Assembly: GCA_963921935.1 (NCBI GenBank)
Contig: OY998175.1
Span: forward strand, 204,368,655-204,432,654
Direction of reading: 5' to 3'
Origin: Galeruca laticollis
Lineage: Eukaryota > Arthropoda > Insecta > Coleoptera > Chrysomelidae
DNA: 64,000 bases
Below are positions 34,314 to 45,857 of the stretch, one piece after another. The notes under the pieces are model-generated. The model made no database searches. It had not been told where the DNA came from and saw only the letters and a list, made by a program, of their open reading frames with translations. The first letter of the stretch is position 1, and the number at the start of each line of letters is the position of its first letter. The position numbers and the translations under genes are program-made.

Positions 34314-35200
34314 TATAGGGTGGTATTTCATTTACGCTGCTGTCAAATGAATAAAAAAAATGTCGATAGTAAATTCGATTTTTCCAAATTAATTTATATT
34401 GGATTTTAGCTGCTTTGCTCAAAAATTAGGAATGACTGGTTTAGAAAAATTGCATATTGAACATATTTCTGAAAAAAATGAAATATGAAACCTTGGAATT
34501 GGTATTAGCATTTTGATAATTATGATTTAACCACATTTTTTATTGACAAGCTCATATATTAACCAATTTGATTGGGAAGCTCTATGTATACCGGATTTCC
34601 AGAGAGAAATTCTTCTTTCTTTTGATTCGTTTATTGAAAATACTACTAAACTTTTTAATAAAATAAAAAAGCCTCTTCGCCTTTTCGTATGGATAAAAAG
34701 CAGCTTAAAGCGATATTAGAAACGCAATTCAACCGGAGAATCCTCCTTTCTCGACTACGTACTTTTCATACTAGACCCTTTAGAAAACTTATACTAAACA
34801 GAATCAAATACAGGCAAAAAAATCAATAAATCTATTTTTTTATTCACTCTGCCCAATTGTATCGATTTTATAAATACAATTGTAATTAACTATTATAATT
34901 GGTATCTCTATGAAATCAAGAGATTTGTCAACTGTATCATTTAGCTCAAAGATGATTGTGTTATGTAGTGCTGAAACTAGAATTAACTATTTCAACAATT
35001 TATGTTTGTTAATTGATTCTGGAACACTCCATAGGTGTTTCCTTACGCTTTATTCTACAGTGAGGTACTAAAGTGAAGGATAAATACATAATTTTGAATA
35101 CAAATGAATAATCCTGAAAAATGTAAATTTTTGTATATGGAACTACATCATATGAAAAACATTTACCTGCCTTTTCAATCCCCTAAATGTAATAATTACT
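34314..35200. other. AT-rich interval, no gene recognised
   Basis: Some plus-strand codons at 34390-34800 look faintly coding (Phe/Leu/Lys-rich with stops), but no motif can be assigned. Confidence 0.4.
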
Positions 35201-35217
35201 TCTAATAATAATGTTGA

Positions 35218-35720
35218 ATGAAAAAGGGTAGCATTTCCAAAAACACCCTTTCTGTGTTGCAAGGAATTGAGTTATTTATATTAATTGGTTGGTGTATTGA
35301 TCTTTTCCAAAAATTCCGTGGATTTGGAACTGTCAAAGATCCTGTCAAACCTGGGAAATCAACATTGAATGACAAAAAGAAATTGAATATATTGTTAAAT
35401 GTTGAGGAAAACCCACGGAAACGTATAAGAGAATTAGCTTATAGAGAATTTTGAAGTAAAAGTAATACCATCCATATAAAATTGAACTAATTCACGAAAT
35501 AAGTGACGATGATCCTGATCGCAGATTAGAATTTTGTGAAATACTTAAAAATATGAGATGCTAGCGGAATCCGACTATGATTCCCACAAATATTCTTTTC
35601 TTTGATGGGGCAACGTTTACCCTATATGGAACGGTGGTTAACAAATGATCTACATCGTAAACTGTGGATGTCAATGATAATATGTAATCATGAAAAAATA
35701 TTTGTAATTTTTATGTTTGT
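35218..35720 (+). pseudogene. Tc1/mariner-type transposase fragment
   Basis: The open start (35218-35451) contains TVKDPVKPGKSTLNDKKK and VEENPRKRIRELAYREF, the linker after the DNA-binding domain of IS630/mariner transposases. Broken frames then give DDDPDRRLEFCEILKNM and ILFFDGATFTLYG, the region of the first catalytic Asp. No later catalytic residues are visible. The fragment ends before 35741, where the N-terminal domain of a related transposase begins. Confidence 0.6.
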
Positions 35721-35740
35721 TCAAATTTAAGACACTTTTT

Positions 35741-35945
35741 ATGATTATGGATTATACCTTTGAAGAAATAACTGAGAAGCACCTAATATACGGAGAAACA
35801 TGGATGAATGGTTGATGTTCCGAACGCTTGTATAGAGAAAAATATCCAAATAGACCAAGATTTCCATGTCAGACAACGTTTGCTCAAATTGACAGGTGAT
35901 TGCGTGAATTTGGATAATTCAGTTTAAAAATAGAACGTAGGGGAG
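35741..35945 (+). pseudogene. Tc1/mariner-type HTH (DUF4817-like) N-terminal fragment
   Basis: About 65 codons encode DYTFEEITEKHLIYGETWMN, SERLYREKYPNRPRFP and FAQIDR, the helix-turn-helix region shared with the copy at 41590-42570 (FTFNEFADMQMIFGMADGKS). Three in-frame stops are present. It ends where the pogo-like element starts. Confidence 0.65.
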
Positions 35946-38560
35946 AGTTGGACAAAACCGGGTAGGTTGATAAAAACGGGTACCCCTTAATTCATCTAAC
36001 TAACTGCTGCCATCTATCAGACAATGTTAAAAGTAGTGTACTTAAACCGCTAACAGTCGCGTGTATACATTTCTACATCATTTGAGTAACCTGTGCCGGA
36101 GCAGTAAGACCTCGCCTGTTTTTTGGGGTAGCAATCTCGATTTTTGAGGTAAGTTTATAGTTTTTTTTCGTCTACTGAATAACTAATGACCATTTCAAAA
36201 TTTAATACATGCAACCTAATATATTACCTTTAATTTGGCCAAAAATTTTGAATATCGTTTCATAACCTAAAAATTTAAATAATATTTAATGTCTTGTATA
36301 CGAGTTGGACAATACCGGGTAGTCCGAAAATCGACAAAACCGGGTACCCGATTTTATCAGACCTTTTGTTACTTCCAGTATCTACAGCTGTTCTTTTGCT
36401 TTTAGTTAACTACAACATGTTGCATTATAAAAGAAAAACTACTCGTCAGTCATGGGATCAAGAAAGCATGCAAAATGCAATAGTTGAAGTGCTAGAACAT
36501 AGGATGGGATACAAAAGAGCCTCTCACAGTATTAATGTTCCTCAATCCACTTTAGAAGATCGTGTGAAAAAAGTAAGAAATGGTAACTCTGTGGAAGAAG
36601 CTAGTAAGAAAGGTAGGAATTACTTTTGATTCATTTCTGTTTTCTTATTTAAAATAAAAATAATTTCCGGTCTGGGTCGGTACAAGCCTGTGTTTAGCGC
36701 TGCCCAAGAGGATGAGCTAGCTTCGCATATCTTACAAATGGAAAGCAGACTATTTAGATTTACTTTATCTAAACTAAAAATTCTTGCTTATGAACTAGCC
36801 GTGCAGAATAACATCAACCACAATTTTAATACAGAAAAGAAAATGGCTGGTAAATGTTGGCTTTATTCGTTTTTGTCACGGCATCCAAATCTTCGATTAA
36901 GGACTCCAGAATCTACTTCAATTGGACGAGCTATAGGATTTAACCGAGCTGCAGTAGGGACGTTTTTCAATCTGTTAACACAAGTTTATAACCAACACAA
37001 GTTTCCTCCTGAGCGCATATGGAATGTTGACGAAACGGGAATTACAACTGTCCCCAACAAGCAATCTAAAGTTATTTCTATGAGAGGAAAACGACAAATT
37101 GGTGCTCTGGTTTCCGCTGAAAGAGGAACCTTGGTTACCGCCCAAATCTGTATGAGCGCAAGTGGCTTCTATATGCCTACAATGCTGATTTTTCCTAGAA
37201 AGCTTCCAAATACGCAGCTTCTAGACCACGCTCCTCCTGGAACATTTGCTGAGTTCCACCCAAGTGGATGGATCCAAACAGTTATTTTTATTAAGTGGTT
37301 TTAGAAGTTCATCGAGTTTACTCACCCGACACCAGAAAATCCTGTTCTATCGCTTCTTGATGGACACGCGACCCATACAAAAAGCCTAGAGTTGATAAAT
37401 CTGGCCAGAGAAAATCACGTTATTATCATATGCTATCCACCGCATACTACACACCGGTCACAACCACTTGACGTGTCATTCATGGCTACCTTGAACACAT
37501 ATTATGGAGAAAAAGTAAGAAAATGGATGCGCCAGCATCCTGGAAGACGTGTTACAATTTATGAAGTGTGAGAACTCTTTGGTGACGCTTTTGTTAAATC
37601 GGCAGTTATGCAAACTGCAATAAATGGTTTCAGGAAGTCTGGAATTTATCCGCATAATCCTGAAATTTTTCCTGAGTGGATGTTTGCTCCCTCAGAAACA
37701 ACAGAGCGAGAACTAAATATACAAGAATATGAATCTACGACACCCAATTTGAACAAGGATTTAGGCCAAGAACTCGATAAAGATTCTACTTCAACTACAA
37801 AGCTGACAGCTACACAATTATTAGCTCCGTTACCTCCACCTATCGATTCTCCCCAACCAAGCTGTAGCCGCATCGATTCTCCCCAACCAAGCTGTAGCCG
37901 TATCGATTCTTCCCATCCAAGCTGTAGCTCCTTAAACTCTCACACTGCAAATCATACTAACATCTCTTCATCTTCTAAACAAGCCACCACTAAATCTGAT
38001 AGTTTACAAGCAACTCTACCAAAACCAATATGTGATTTTTCAGTCTCTCCAAAAGAAGTTTTTCCGATCCCCGAGGCAACCAGGAAGCCATCCAACGATA
38101 ACAGGAGAAGAGAGAAGGCTGCTGAAAAAATCCTTAAGGGGTCCTTATGGCCATCTAAAAATTCGAAATTCGTAAGTCAAGTTTTTTTTCCAATTTATAC
38201 GTTTTTGACCTTAGATTGAGAGAAGAACACCATAAACGGTATATAATATTTGAAATGCTTGTCATACTTTTGGGGTGCACCCTTTGATTGTTTGTCGTGT
38301 TCTTAAGTTTTTTTTCTAATTTATACTATTTGTGATCCCAGATAAAGAAAATCACCATAAATTTTTTTTGTAGCTCTATTCAATACATTTCTACGAATAT
38401 GTAATATTCGAGATTTCCAGTGTAGCCATGTGGCCGGGTTTATTGTTTTGTGAAGCAATAAATCTACCATTTACACTATAATGGGGGTTGAAAAATAAAA
38501 AAATTTGGGACGAAATTCCTGATGGCCCCTTACTTCAGCATCTCACTGTATACAGAAATG
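35942..38560 (+). mobile_element. pogo-like DNA transposon (3' end approximate)
   Basis: The left end carries iterated motifs: GTTGGACAAAACCGGGTAG (35947-35965), a related AAAACGGGTACCCC (about 35974-35988), GTTGGACAATACCGGGTAG (36304-36322) and GACAAAACCGGGTACCCG (36333-36350). A pogo-family transposase follows. No clear inverted copy of the left end is visible on the right, so the right boundary is a guess; the block lies downstream of the LRR gene, which reads toward it. Confidence 0.6.
36417..38219 (+). pseudogene. pogo-like (DDE_1) transposase, nearly intact
   Basis: The ATG at 36417 opens a helix-turn-helix (psq-type) domain, RQSWDQESMQNAIVEVLEHR with SHSINVPQSTLEDRVKK. A short intron probably lies at 36613-36670: the GTAGGA donor is present but the acceptor looks mutated. 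The main frame from 36672 includes a CENPB-type domain (CWLYSFLSRHPNLRLRTPES), IWNVDETGITTVPNK (first Asp), LSLLDGHATHTKSLELI (second Asp) and PPHTTHRSQPLDVSFM (third Asp), so the DDD triad is kept. Two nonsense codons, 37302-37304 (TAG) and 37569-37571 (TGA), are the only breaks in frame. The C-terminal tail is Ser/Pro/Thr-rich with a tandem IDSPQPSCSR repeat at 37844-37930. It would catalyse cut-and-paste at TA sites in an intact form. Confidence 0.85.
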
Positions 38561-38848
38561 AACACTTTTTAAAACTGCACTATTGGCCCGATCAAATTAG
38601 TTAAAAAAAGTAATTATAAGGTTTTCTAAAAATAAGATGAATATTGACTATTTTTAATTACTTTTGTGTGAACCAGTTTTATTAGGATTAATATTTGATT
38701 CTGTATAGTAAATTTCACAAAAAATCAACATTCGTATGGCTTGTCAGCAGAAAATTGAGGCAGGAGAATTAGAATATTTCATAATAAAAATATGATAACA
38801 ACGATAGCTGATAAACGAATACAATCGGTTTCAACCAAGCAAAAAACT

Positions 38849-40003
38849 TCAGATCCCAGTAGCCGTACCATTCGGTAAACTCTGTTGAGTATCCCTCTTG
38901 ATCTCGTCGATAGTCGACACTGACATTTTCCTTTCCGTCAAATCCAACGGGAATTTGAAACTTATCTCACCTTTACAAAAAACCGCCGCCGTTGCGTCCT
39001 CGATATTATTTTCCGCTGTTTCGGCGCGCTTACGCTGCCTCGCCAAATTTTGAGAATGTCTTCTAACGCACGAACACACAACAAAAATTATCGAGAATAC
39101 AGCGAACAATATGATACAAATCAGACCGATAAGTAGGCTGAGTTTGTGCGCCGGCATTTTATCACTAGAACTGTTACTCACTTCGCAAGTGGTTACGTCT
39201 TCGAAACTTAAATTTACAAGTTTTTTACCAGCTAATTTAGGTGGCGAGGCACATATTGAATTTTTAAACATATTAGTCTTATTTACACGGAACAATATTG
39301 AGGTTATGTGACACAAATCGCACGACCAAGGGTTACCGGTGAAATTAACGTATTTCAATGTTTCTAATTTTATCACCGTACTATCATTCAAACCTTTGAT
39401 GCGGTTAAAAGATAGATCTAATTCGATAATCTGTTTAGGTAGCGTATGTATACTTATACTGGTTATATTATTCCACGATATATTCAATTTTTTTATTCTA
39501 TCCGGTAAAAATCGATCAGGTAATTCTGATAATTTCATGTGCGCCATCTCTAGATGCCACACTCTATGTAATGTCTGTAATAATAATTTAATTAGAGCTA
39601 AAGTGAAATTGTTTCCGCTTATCACGAGCCGTTGTAGAGTATCAGCGACGTGAGTCAAAGCGAATGCTTCTAATTTACTCAATTTGTTGTAACTAATGTC
39701 CAATTCGATTAAATTAGTTAAATTCAAAAAGGCGGTGTCCGTTATTTTCGCTAAACGATTTTTGGCTAAACACAGATATTTGAGTTGTTGTTGATTGACG
39801 AAAGTCTTTTCTAGAATGACGGGTAATAAATTTCCGTCCAATTTGAGAATATGCAGCCGGTGAAGCTCGTGGAACTCGTCTTCGGAGAGGAAGTGTATCT
39901 GGTTATATCCCAGATCCAAATGGGAGAGATAAGGCAGCAAATGGTATAGTTGTGCGTTGATTCTTTTCAGGCCACAGCCTCTCAGCTCTAGAACTCGAAG
40001 ATC
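38849..40003 (-). CDS. Leucine-rich-repeat transmembrane protein, last exon (host gene)
   Basis: On the minus strand a 384-codon exon starts after a TTTTTTGTTTCAG acceptor (40004-40016) in phase 0 and ends at TGA (38849-38851). It encodes about ten leucine-rich repeats (DLRVLELRGCGLKRINAQLY, LSHLDLGYNQIHFL, LKYLCLAKNRLAKI, LIELDISYNKLSKL and others), an LRRCT cap (NPWSCDLCHITS...CASPP...TTCE), a transmembrane helix (LSLLIGLICIILFAVFSIIF) preceded by several N-glycosylation sites, and a cytoplasmic tail of about 75 residues ending LPNGTATGI. The signal peptide and upstream repeats must lie in exons beyond 40004. It is likely a cell-surface receptor or adhesion protein. I cannot name the orthologue. 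It is the only undamaged non-mobile coding region recognised. Confidence 0.85.
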   Translation of the reverse strand, partial: DLRVLELRGCGLKRINAQLYHLLPYLSHLDLGYNQIHFLSEDEFHELHRLHILKLDGNLLPVILEKTFVNQQQLKYLCLAKNRLAKITDTAFLNLTNLIELDISYNKLSKLEAFALTHVADTLQRLVISGNNFTLALIKLLLQTLHRVWHLEMAHMKLSELPDRFLPDRIKKLNISWNNITSISIHTLPKQIIELDLSFNRIKGLNDSTVIKLETLKYVNFTGNPWSCDLCHITSILFRVNKTNMFKNSICASPPKLAGKKLVNLSFEDVTTCEVSNSSSDKMPAHKLSLLIGLICIILFAVFSIIFVVCSCVRRHSQNLARQRKRAETAENNIEDATAAVFCKGEISFKFPLDLTERKMSVSTIDEIKRDTQQSLPNGTATGI

Positions 40004-41094
40004 CTGAAACAAAAAATTTATATTTAAATTTGAATTATTTAAAAATAATTTGACTGGAGAAAACACAAAAAATGCAAGACAACACACTCAAAGAATCGAA
40101 CTGTTCTGCTAGGACAGTAGTTTATCAAATACAAAAGAGACATTCCAATCACCTAGTACATTTTACCTTGCGTTTGGGGTAGTAGGTTTTTTATACTGTT
40201 AGTATTGTACAGAGTTGCCGAATACAATTTTTCGACCTCTGAGCAATATAACGTTTAAACGGCTTGAAATTTACACTTTCTTCAAATTCAACCATTTTTG
40301 ATGACGAAGGAATACTTTTTTAACAAAGACAATACTGTACATTTTTAGAGTACATAAAATTTTCTAAATTTTGAGCACAATATGATTACTGTAGAACTAA
40401 TTATTTCTTCTTCGTTTTTTGGCTTTGGGAGTTGGTTCCTATTCAACCACGAATAAACAAGTAATTTGACGTTAAGAAGAGACATTGAAAAAAGAAACAG
40501 TGGACATGTCGCAGCAAACATATTCACTCATATCCAAGTCACACATTATTCATTGCCCTATACAACAGAATTCGTAGAAAACGAAGAAGAAAGGATAATA
40601 AACATGGACACTCGTTTCACGCTAAGGTGCCCGTCATAGCGACTTCACTTACAACACACAATAAAGGCAACGGTAAGGGGGTATATCAATGTTACAAAGG
40701 AAAGACAATAGGTATACTACAACTGAACTCTACCATTCTACATCTAAAATACAGTTTTCCTGATTTCTGTATTTTTCTTTTGGCACGTTTAAGAAATTCC
40801 CATAATACAGGGTGTCCCAGGAGTTCGTACCAAAAACTTGGGAGGTGATAGTAGCACTAGAAATAATGATGTTATTTCATATAAAAATTTTCTTTTCGTT
40901 AACGAACTATGGGGCTCTAAAGTTGGAAATGAAAAATGGTTACTCATTTACAATTATTAAATGGCTGATTGGAAATTAGTAATATTCTAACCGTTAATAA
41001 ACACCATAATTGCACACTTTTTGGCGTGATATACAAGCCTACAATATACTTGTGAACTCAGGTACCGACTAAGTTAAATGGTGGATGCGAAATT
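40004..41094. other. Intron or intergenic sequence; GGGTGTCCC end motif at about 40810
   Basis: No gene seen. Upstream exons of the LRR gene are not in this stretch. ACAGGGTGTCCCAGGAGTTC at about 40808-40827 looks like the outer end of a Tc1/mariner-type element. Confidence 0.4.
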
Positions 41095-41294
41095 TTTTGG
41101 TAAGTTAAACTTTTTTCAGATATAAATGCAATAATTGGCTTTTGTGCCCATTTTTGGAGATATCAAGTCCTCTTGTGACATCTCGATACCATTAACGGTT
41201 TAAGAGATACGGGCAATTTTATGTCACACTGCACACTTATTGGTGCATTCACATTTATTTTGAATGTACGATTACAGGAAGCATCCTGTATTAT
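41095..41294 (+). repeat. Inverted repeat, left arm (partner 45668-45857)
   Basis: About 200 bp including ACATCTCGATACCATTAACG and ACAGGAAGCATCCTGTATT match the minus strand of 45668-45857. The arms enclose a Tc1/mariner-type gene and piggyBac-like copy B. Confidence 0.85.
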
Positions 41295-41589
41295 TGTTTA
41301 ACCATGAAAAACTTTATTGAAAACGAACATTACTTCAATAAAAGTAAAAATAGCAACGAAACCCTGAAAAATGAATAACTACACTACATTAACAGATTAG
41401 AAAAACGAGTAACCAAATAATTAACGACATTAAAAAAGCCAAAACGGTTTAAAAAAATTACAACAAATGTTCAATATGGACTCCTCCTACATCAACACAT
41501 TTCCGCAAACTTCTAAGATTAGATCTTTGTACTTGAAATAACATTCCAGGATTATTTCGGATGTGTTCACAGTGAAAACGTATCCTATC

Positions 41590-42570
41590 AATTAATTAAT
41601 TTCTTGTATTTACAGGTGTACTGTAAACTAAGCTTTTAAAGTTACCCCAAAAGTGAAAATCGCATGAGTTGATATCTGGCGAACGTGCTGGCCATAGAAA
41701 TTGTCCACCCCTTCCAATCCACCTATCTGGAAAAATATTGTTCAGATGGGCACGTACCTCACGACTGAAGTAAAGGGGTGCTCCATCGTGCATAAACCAC
41801 ATACATTGGCGCTTTTGTAAAGGTACACCCTCCAATAAAACTGGCAGAATATCCTGAAAAAATTGTAAATAAGAAGTTTAAGACGTTTTAACGATCCACA
41901 AGACTATACGGACCAATTAAGCGGTTGCCTATAATACCTGTCCATACGTTGACCATAAACCTTTGTTGGTGTTTAGACTTAATTATCCCGTGAGGATTTT
42001 CATTATCCCACAGATGTAGATTATGGGAATCAATTATGCCATCCCTGGTAAAACCTGCTTCATCTGTAAATAGTACATTTTCAATGAAATGTCGGTCTTC
42101 CCGCTGTTTACCCAAAAACCAGTTGGCATAATTAAGCCTAGGAGGATAGTCATCTGGTGACATAGCATGAACTTTTTGTACATGAAATGAATGTACGCTT
42201 GATTTTTAAATATTAAATTGTGCTGAAAGCTTCCCTAAACTGGTTGTAGGTTCATTATCAGCAGCATCTAGTATGTTTTGTTCAATTATTGGAGTACGTA
42301 CGTTTCTTATACTCCCTTCGCCACCTTTTTTCTGTAAAAACGATCCTACAACGTAATTATCCATTGTAATAACAGTTTATAAAATTACTGCATTAAACTG
42401 AACGTACCTGTTTCTCTCAAATTCCGATCTATGCGTTCAAACGTTTTCCTGTTAGGTCACCTTCGATTTGGATATCGTTCCGAATAAAGTCTTCTAGCTA
42501 AGCTAGATTTTCCGTCTGCCATTCCAAATATCATTTGCATATCCGCAAACTCATTAAAGGTAAATTCTTC
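41590..42570 (-). pseudogene. Tc1/mariner (IS630)-type transposase, most complete copy
   Basis: Minus strand, with a probable intron. The first exon (about 42570-42415) encodes the helix-turn-helix FTFNEFADMQMIFGMADGKS, ARRLYSERYPNRR and FERIDRNLRETG, with one stop, ending at a GTACGT donor. The second part gives KKGGEGSIRNVRTP and then a 91-codon open frame, 42163-41890: ANWFLGKQREDRHFIENVLF, TDEAGFTRDGIIDSHNLHLW (first Asp) and VNVWTGIIGNRLIGPY. After a frame break, 41835-41596 has MWFMHDGAPLYFSREVRAHL (second Asp), RWIGRGGQF and ARSPDINSCDFHFWG (third Asp). All three catalytic Asp codons are present. The C-terminus is shortened. Confidence 0.8.
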
Positions 42571-42797
42571 AATTTTTAAATTTAAAATAGATAATGTTAC
42601 AATTTCTTACCCTGACAAGTGTATACAGATGACAAGCATTTAGAAGTGATCTTAAAGTGGAATGACAGCCGCCTACTTAGAATAACGTATGTATTTGGTT
42701 GTTGTTGGTATTCTCGTATTTCTACTTTTGTTAACACGTTCACGGACACGAGTAAAAAAATGTGGATTGTAAAAACGCACCTAGTTATTATTAATAT

Positions 42798-45541
42798 TTA
42801 AACGGGAAAAGTCATAATAAGATTAATAGAGGAAGACACATAAACAAAAAAATTGTTTTTTTGAAACAAAAAGTAGTGCGGCAAAAGCCGTCTTGTCCCT
42901 AACAAACCCATTTGGTGGTAGGTTGGAGCCAAGCGGCATATCCTGTCATACGAAATAAAGTACAAAGAGATGGAAATATCTTTATTTCTTGCTAAACATA
43001 AACAAAAGATTTTTTTTGGTTAGTGAATCGTTTATACTCTTGTATGGTATTCTTCAAAACATGGTACGATGCACAGAGCTGGTTTGCTACGGCATGTCTT
43101 ACAGAGATATTTTGTTTCTTTCCGTACGGATTTTGAAGCACAGTTCTTACATCTCAGATGGTAAGATTTAGTAGGATTCCTTGGATTTGGAATTTCATGT
43201 GGAAAGTGCATTTCAGGATGAATATTTGGTGGATCAGGTTCAGCTCCCCTCCTCTTACCTCCGTGTAATGGACCCGATTTCACTAACAATCTTCCATCTT
43301 CTATGCCTTTATCGAGTTCCAAATATTCTTTTATACATTCTTCGCGAAAAGTCTATTTGTTATCAATTTTATTTTTTATGTAATATGCATTCCATGAAGT
43401 AATGTCCCACCAATGGAACATTACTTTTTTGTATCACCTTATGCTCTTTCTGGGTGACGAATAATAATGAGCCATCTGATCATTGCGGTCAATACCAGAC
43501 ATAAACTTATTGTAATTAAATATTTCTACCGATTTTATATTTTCTTTACCATATCTATTTGTAACCTGAATCAGTTTTGGATGAAATCTTGCAGTAATAC
43601 ACAATACATCCCTTTTGTCTTTCCACTTAGATACATATGTCTCACCACGTCTCCTCCGGCAATAGTCGCCCCTTTTCAGTTTGCCTTTTACAACAACCTC
43701 GGGATTTTCTAATCGATTATGTCGTGAAGTTCCAGTAGTATGGGTGTTTCGATTAAGAAGGCGATTAGACGGAGACACGTTGTCCATGACAACATGGTGG
43801 CCCCGATCTAAATATGGTTCCAATGAGGATATAACCAATGTCTCAAGGTTGGATAAACCATTCGCTTCTTGAGTTTTTCCAGAATAAATTTGAAGATTTA
43901 AAACATAGCCATCTGTAGTACAAACAGAATAAAATTTTACCCCATATTTTGCCTTTTTACCTTTTATGTATTGTCGAAAGCTCAGCCGACCACGAAGAAG
44001 CATAAGTGATTTGTCTAAACATAAATGTTCTGCTGGTACAATAGCACTTCTATAGAAGGGGTGCAACTTTGTTTAGTCTATCAATAGGATTGTGAAGTTG
44101 ACCGTAAGAACAACTAAAACATCTTAGAATCTCCTCAAAGCGTTTTCCAGAGAGAGTACCAAGAAAAATGGGACAGTAGTATAAAGGGTCCATACTGAAC
44201 ATTTTTCGGATAGAAGGATATTTAGATTGATCCTGTAAGATGCACAATGCTAAAAAAATGCTTGAGTTCATTCGTAGTTATTGATCTAATAGATTGATAT
44301 CGACAATGTTTGCTGTGGGGTCGGTTGCTCTTTTGTAAAATATCAGAATATGTATTCATAGAATTGAGTATAATGTTCATTATTTCCTCATCCCAGAGTT
44401 TTCAAAACATTCATCAGAGGATGGTATATTTTCAAAAACAAGTTTGAGCCCAGTAACACTATTGTCAAATGAAAAATCAGGAATGTCAGCTACCACTCAT
44501 CTTAATCATCAACGCTGTTATTTTCAAGTTCAACGTCCTTTTTCTCTGTAAACGATTCACAAGTATCAGTTGTATCTGAATCGGTAGCAATATAGGCAGT
44601 AGAAGGAGGATCTAGGATATCATCATCAGCACTGAATTCTTCTCGTTCAGACTCGGAATCCTCTGATTCGCCAGTACTGACTTTTTCATATAGTCGTACA
44701 AGTCGCTCCTCCATTTTTGCGTCCATTTTATCTGTAAAAAAACTATGAAATCCACCCAGAAAACATAAAAATAATAATGTTTTACTTAGTAATGTATGGA
44801 GTTAGCTGAGTGTATAAGTATTATCTAAAAATATCAATATAATTTTTATACTGGACGCCACTGGAAAAAACAGTCGAAATACAGGTGAAATACAGGATTT
44901 CACCACGTATTACTCCAACATCCTATGTCGATATTTGTGACTACATATTGACCCCACGTTATATCATATTACAACTTTCTTTATACCACCCTGTATAACC
45001 TATATATTATGTTATGTTATATACAAAGTCGGGAGAATAATTTATCAAATTTTACAAACACAATAAAAATATTAGACTGGATGCTTGATTTTAGCGACGT
45101 TATGCAACAAAATATAAACATCATTAGTAATATCCGGTGTTGTTTATTATTTTATTGTTTATTATTACATCATCTAATTCAATTCTATACTATTTCAAAA
45201 GAATGGGTACTCACCGACACTTATGATTGTTTTTACCAATTATGACACACTTTCAACTACAAAAAAGTTAACTTTTATAAGCAACAAAGGCACGCATGTA
45301 ACCACGTGCAGTAGAAACAAATGAGGTTAGGATAATTGTTCCACCAAAAGCTCTAATAGGACATGCTTCTTAATTTTATGTTTTCTCGTGGGACACTAAG
45401 CATGGATGTAATAGGAATACCGTAAAGATTTGCCGCTTAATGCCGCCTTGTGTCAGCACAAGAATATTTATATGGACAGCGTACGCCGTCTTGTCCCCGC
45501 TAACGGGACGGTTTATGCCGTCTTGACCGCGAATGTGTTAA
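42798..45541 (-). mobile_element. piggyBac-like element B
   Basis: The right end is clear: GACCGCGAATGTG followed by TTAA (45538-45541), with inner palindromic GC-rich motifs (GCCGTCTTGTCC, GGGACGGTTTATGCCG). The left end is uncertain; a TTAA at 42798-42801 is a candidate, and GCCGTCTTGTCCCTAAC at about 42888 repeats the right-hand subterminal motif. The element sits between the Tc1/mariner gene and the right arm of the 41095/45668 inverted repeat, so it probably inserted into that older element. Confidence 0.65.
43032..44726 (-). pseudogene. piggyBac-like transposase B
   Basis: The acidic N-terminus (44726-44502: SGESEDSESEREEFSADDD) is followed by a broken stretch, then 44271-44050 (RKMFSMDPLYYCPIFLGTLS, RFEEILRCFSC). 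The catalytic core, 44066-43434, contains CLDKSLMLLRGRLSFRQYIK (first Asp), HHVVMDNVSPSNRLL (second Asp) and MSGIDRNDQMAHYYS (third Asp region). The C-terminus, 43322-43032, is a cysteine-rich zinc-binding domain, LRCKNCASKS then YLCKTCRSKPALCIVPCFEEYH, which in this family binds element ends. Only a few frame breaks exist (near 44490, 44060 and 43430), so this is the best preserved piggyBac copy here. Confidence 0.85.
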
Positions 45542-45667
45542 ATTAATTATGTTCGTTTTCAGAAAAGATTTTTATACATCATAATTGGTAAATAATGAAA
45601 GTAGTATTAACAATGTAAAAGTTTAATTTTATTAATGTAGACTGCACCAATTTATTAATAATTGACT

Positions 45668-45857
45668 AATAATACAGGATGCTTCCTGTAATCGTACATT
45701 CAAAATAAATGTGAATGCGTTAATAGGTGTGCAGTGCGACATAAAATTGCCCGTATCTCCTAAACCGTTAATGTTATCGAGATGTCACAAGAGGACTTGA
45801 TATCTCTAAAAATGTACACAAATGCTAATTGTTGCATTTATAACTGAAAAAGTCCAG
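45668..45857 (-). repeat. Inverted repeat, right arm (partner 41095-41294)
   Basis: Reverse complement of 41095-41294 with scattered differences. Its outer edge is where the I-type LINE tail begins, so the original outer part of the repeat seems lost or displaced. Confidence 0.85.

Noticed and set aside
45009..45242. 78-codon plus-strand frame considered as a small gene
   Set aside because: AT-driven open frame inside piggyBac-like B flanking sequence with no motif.
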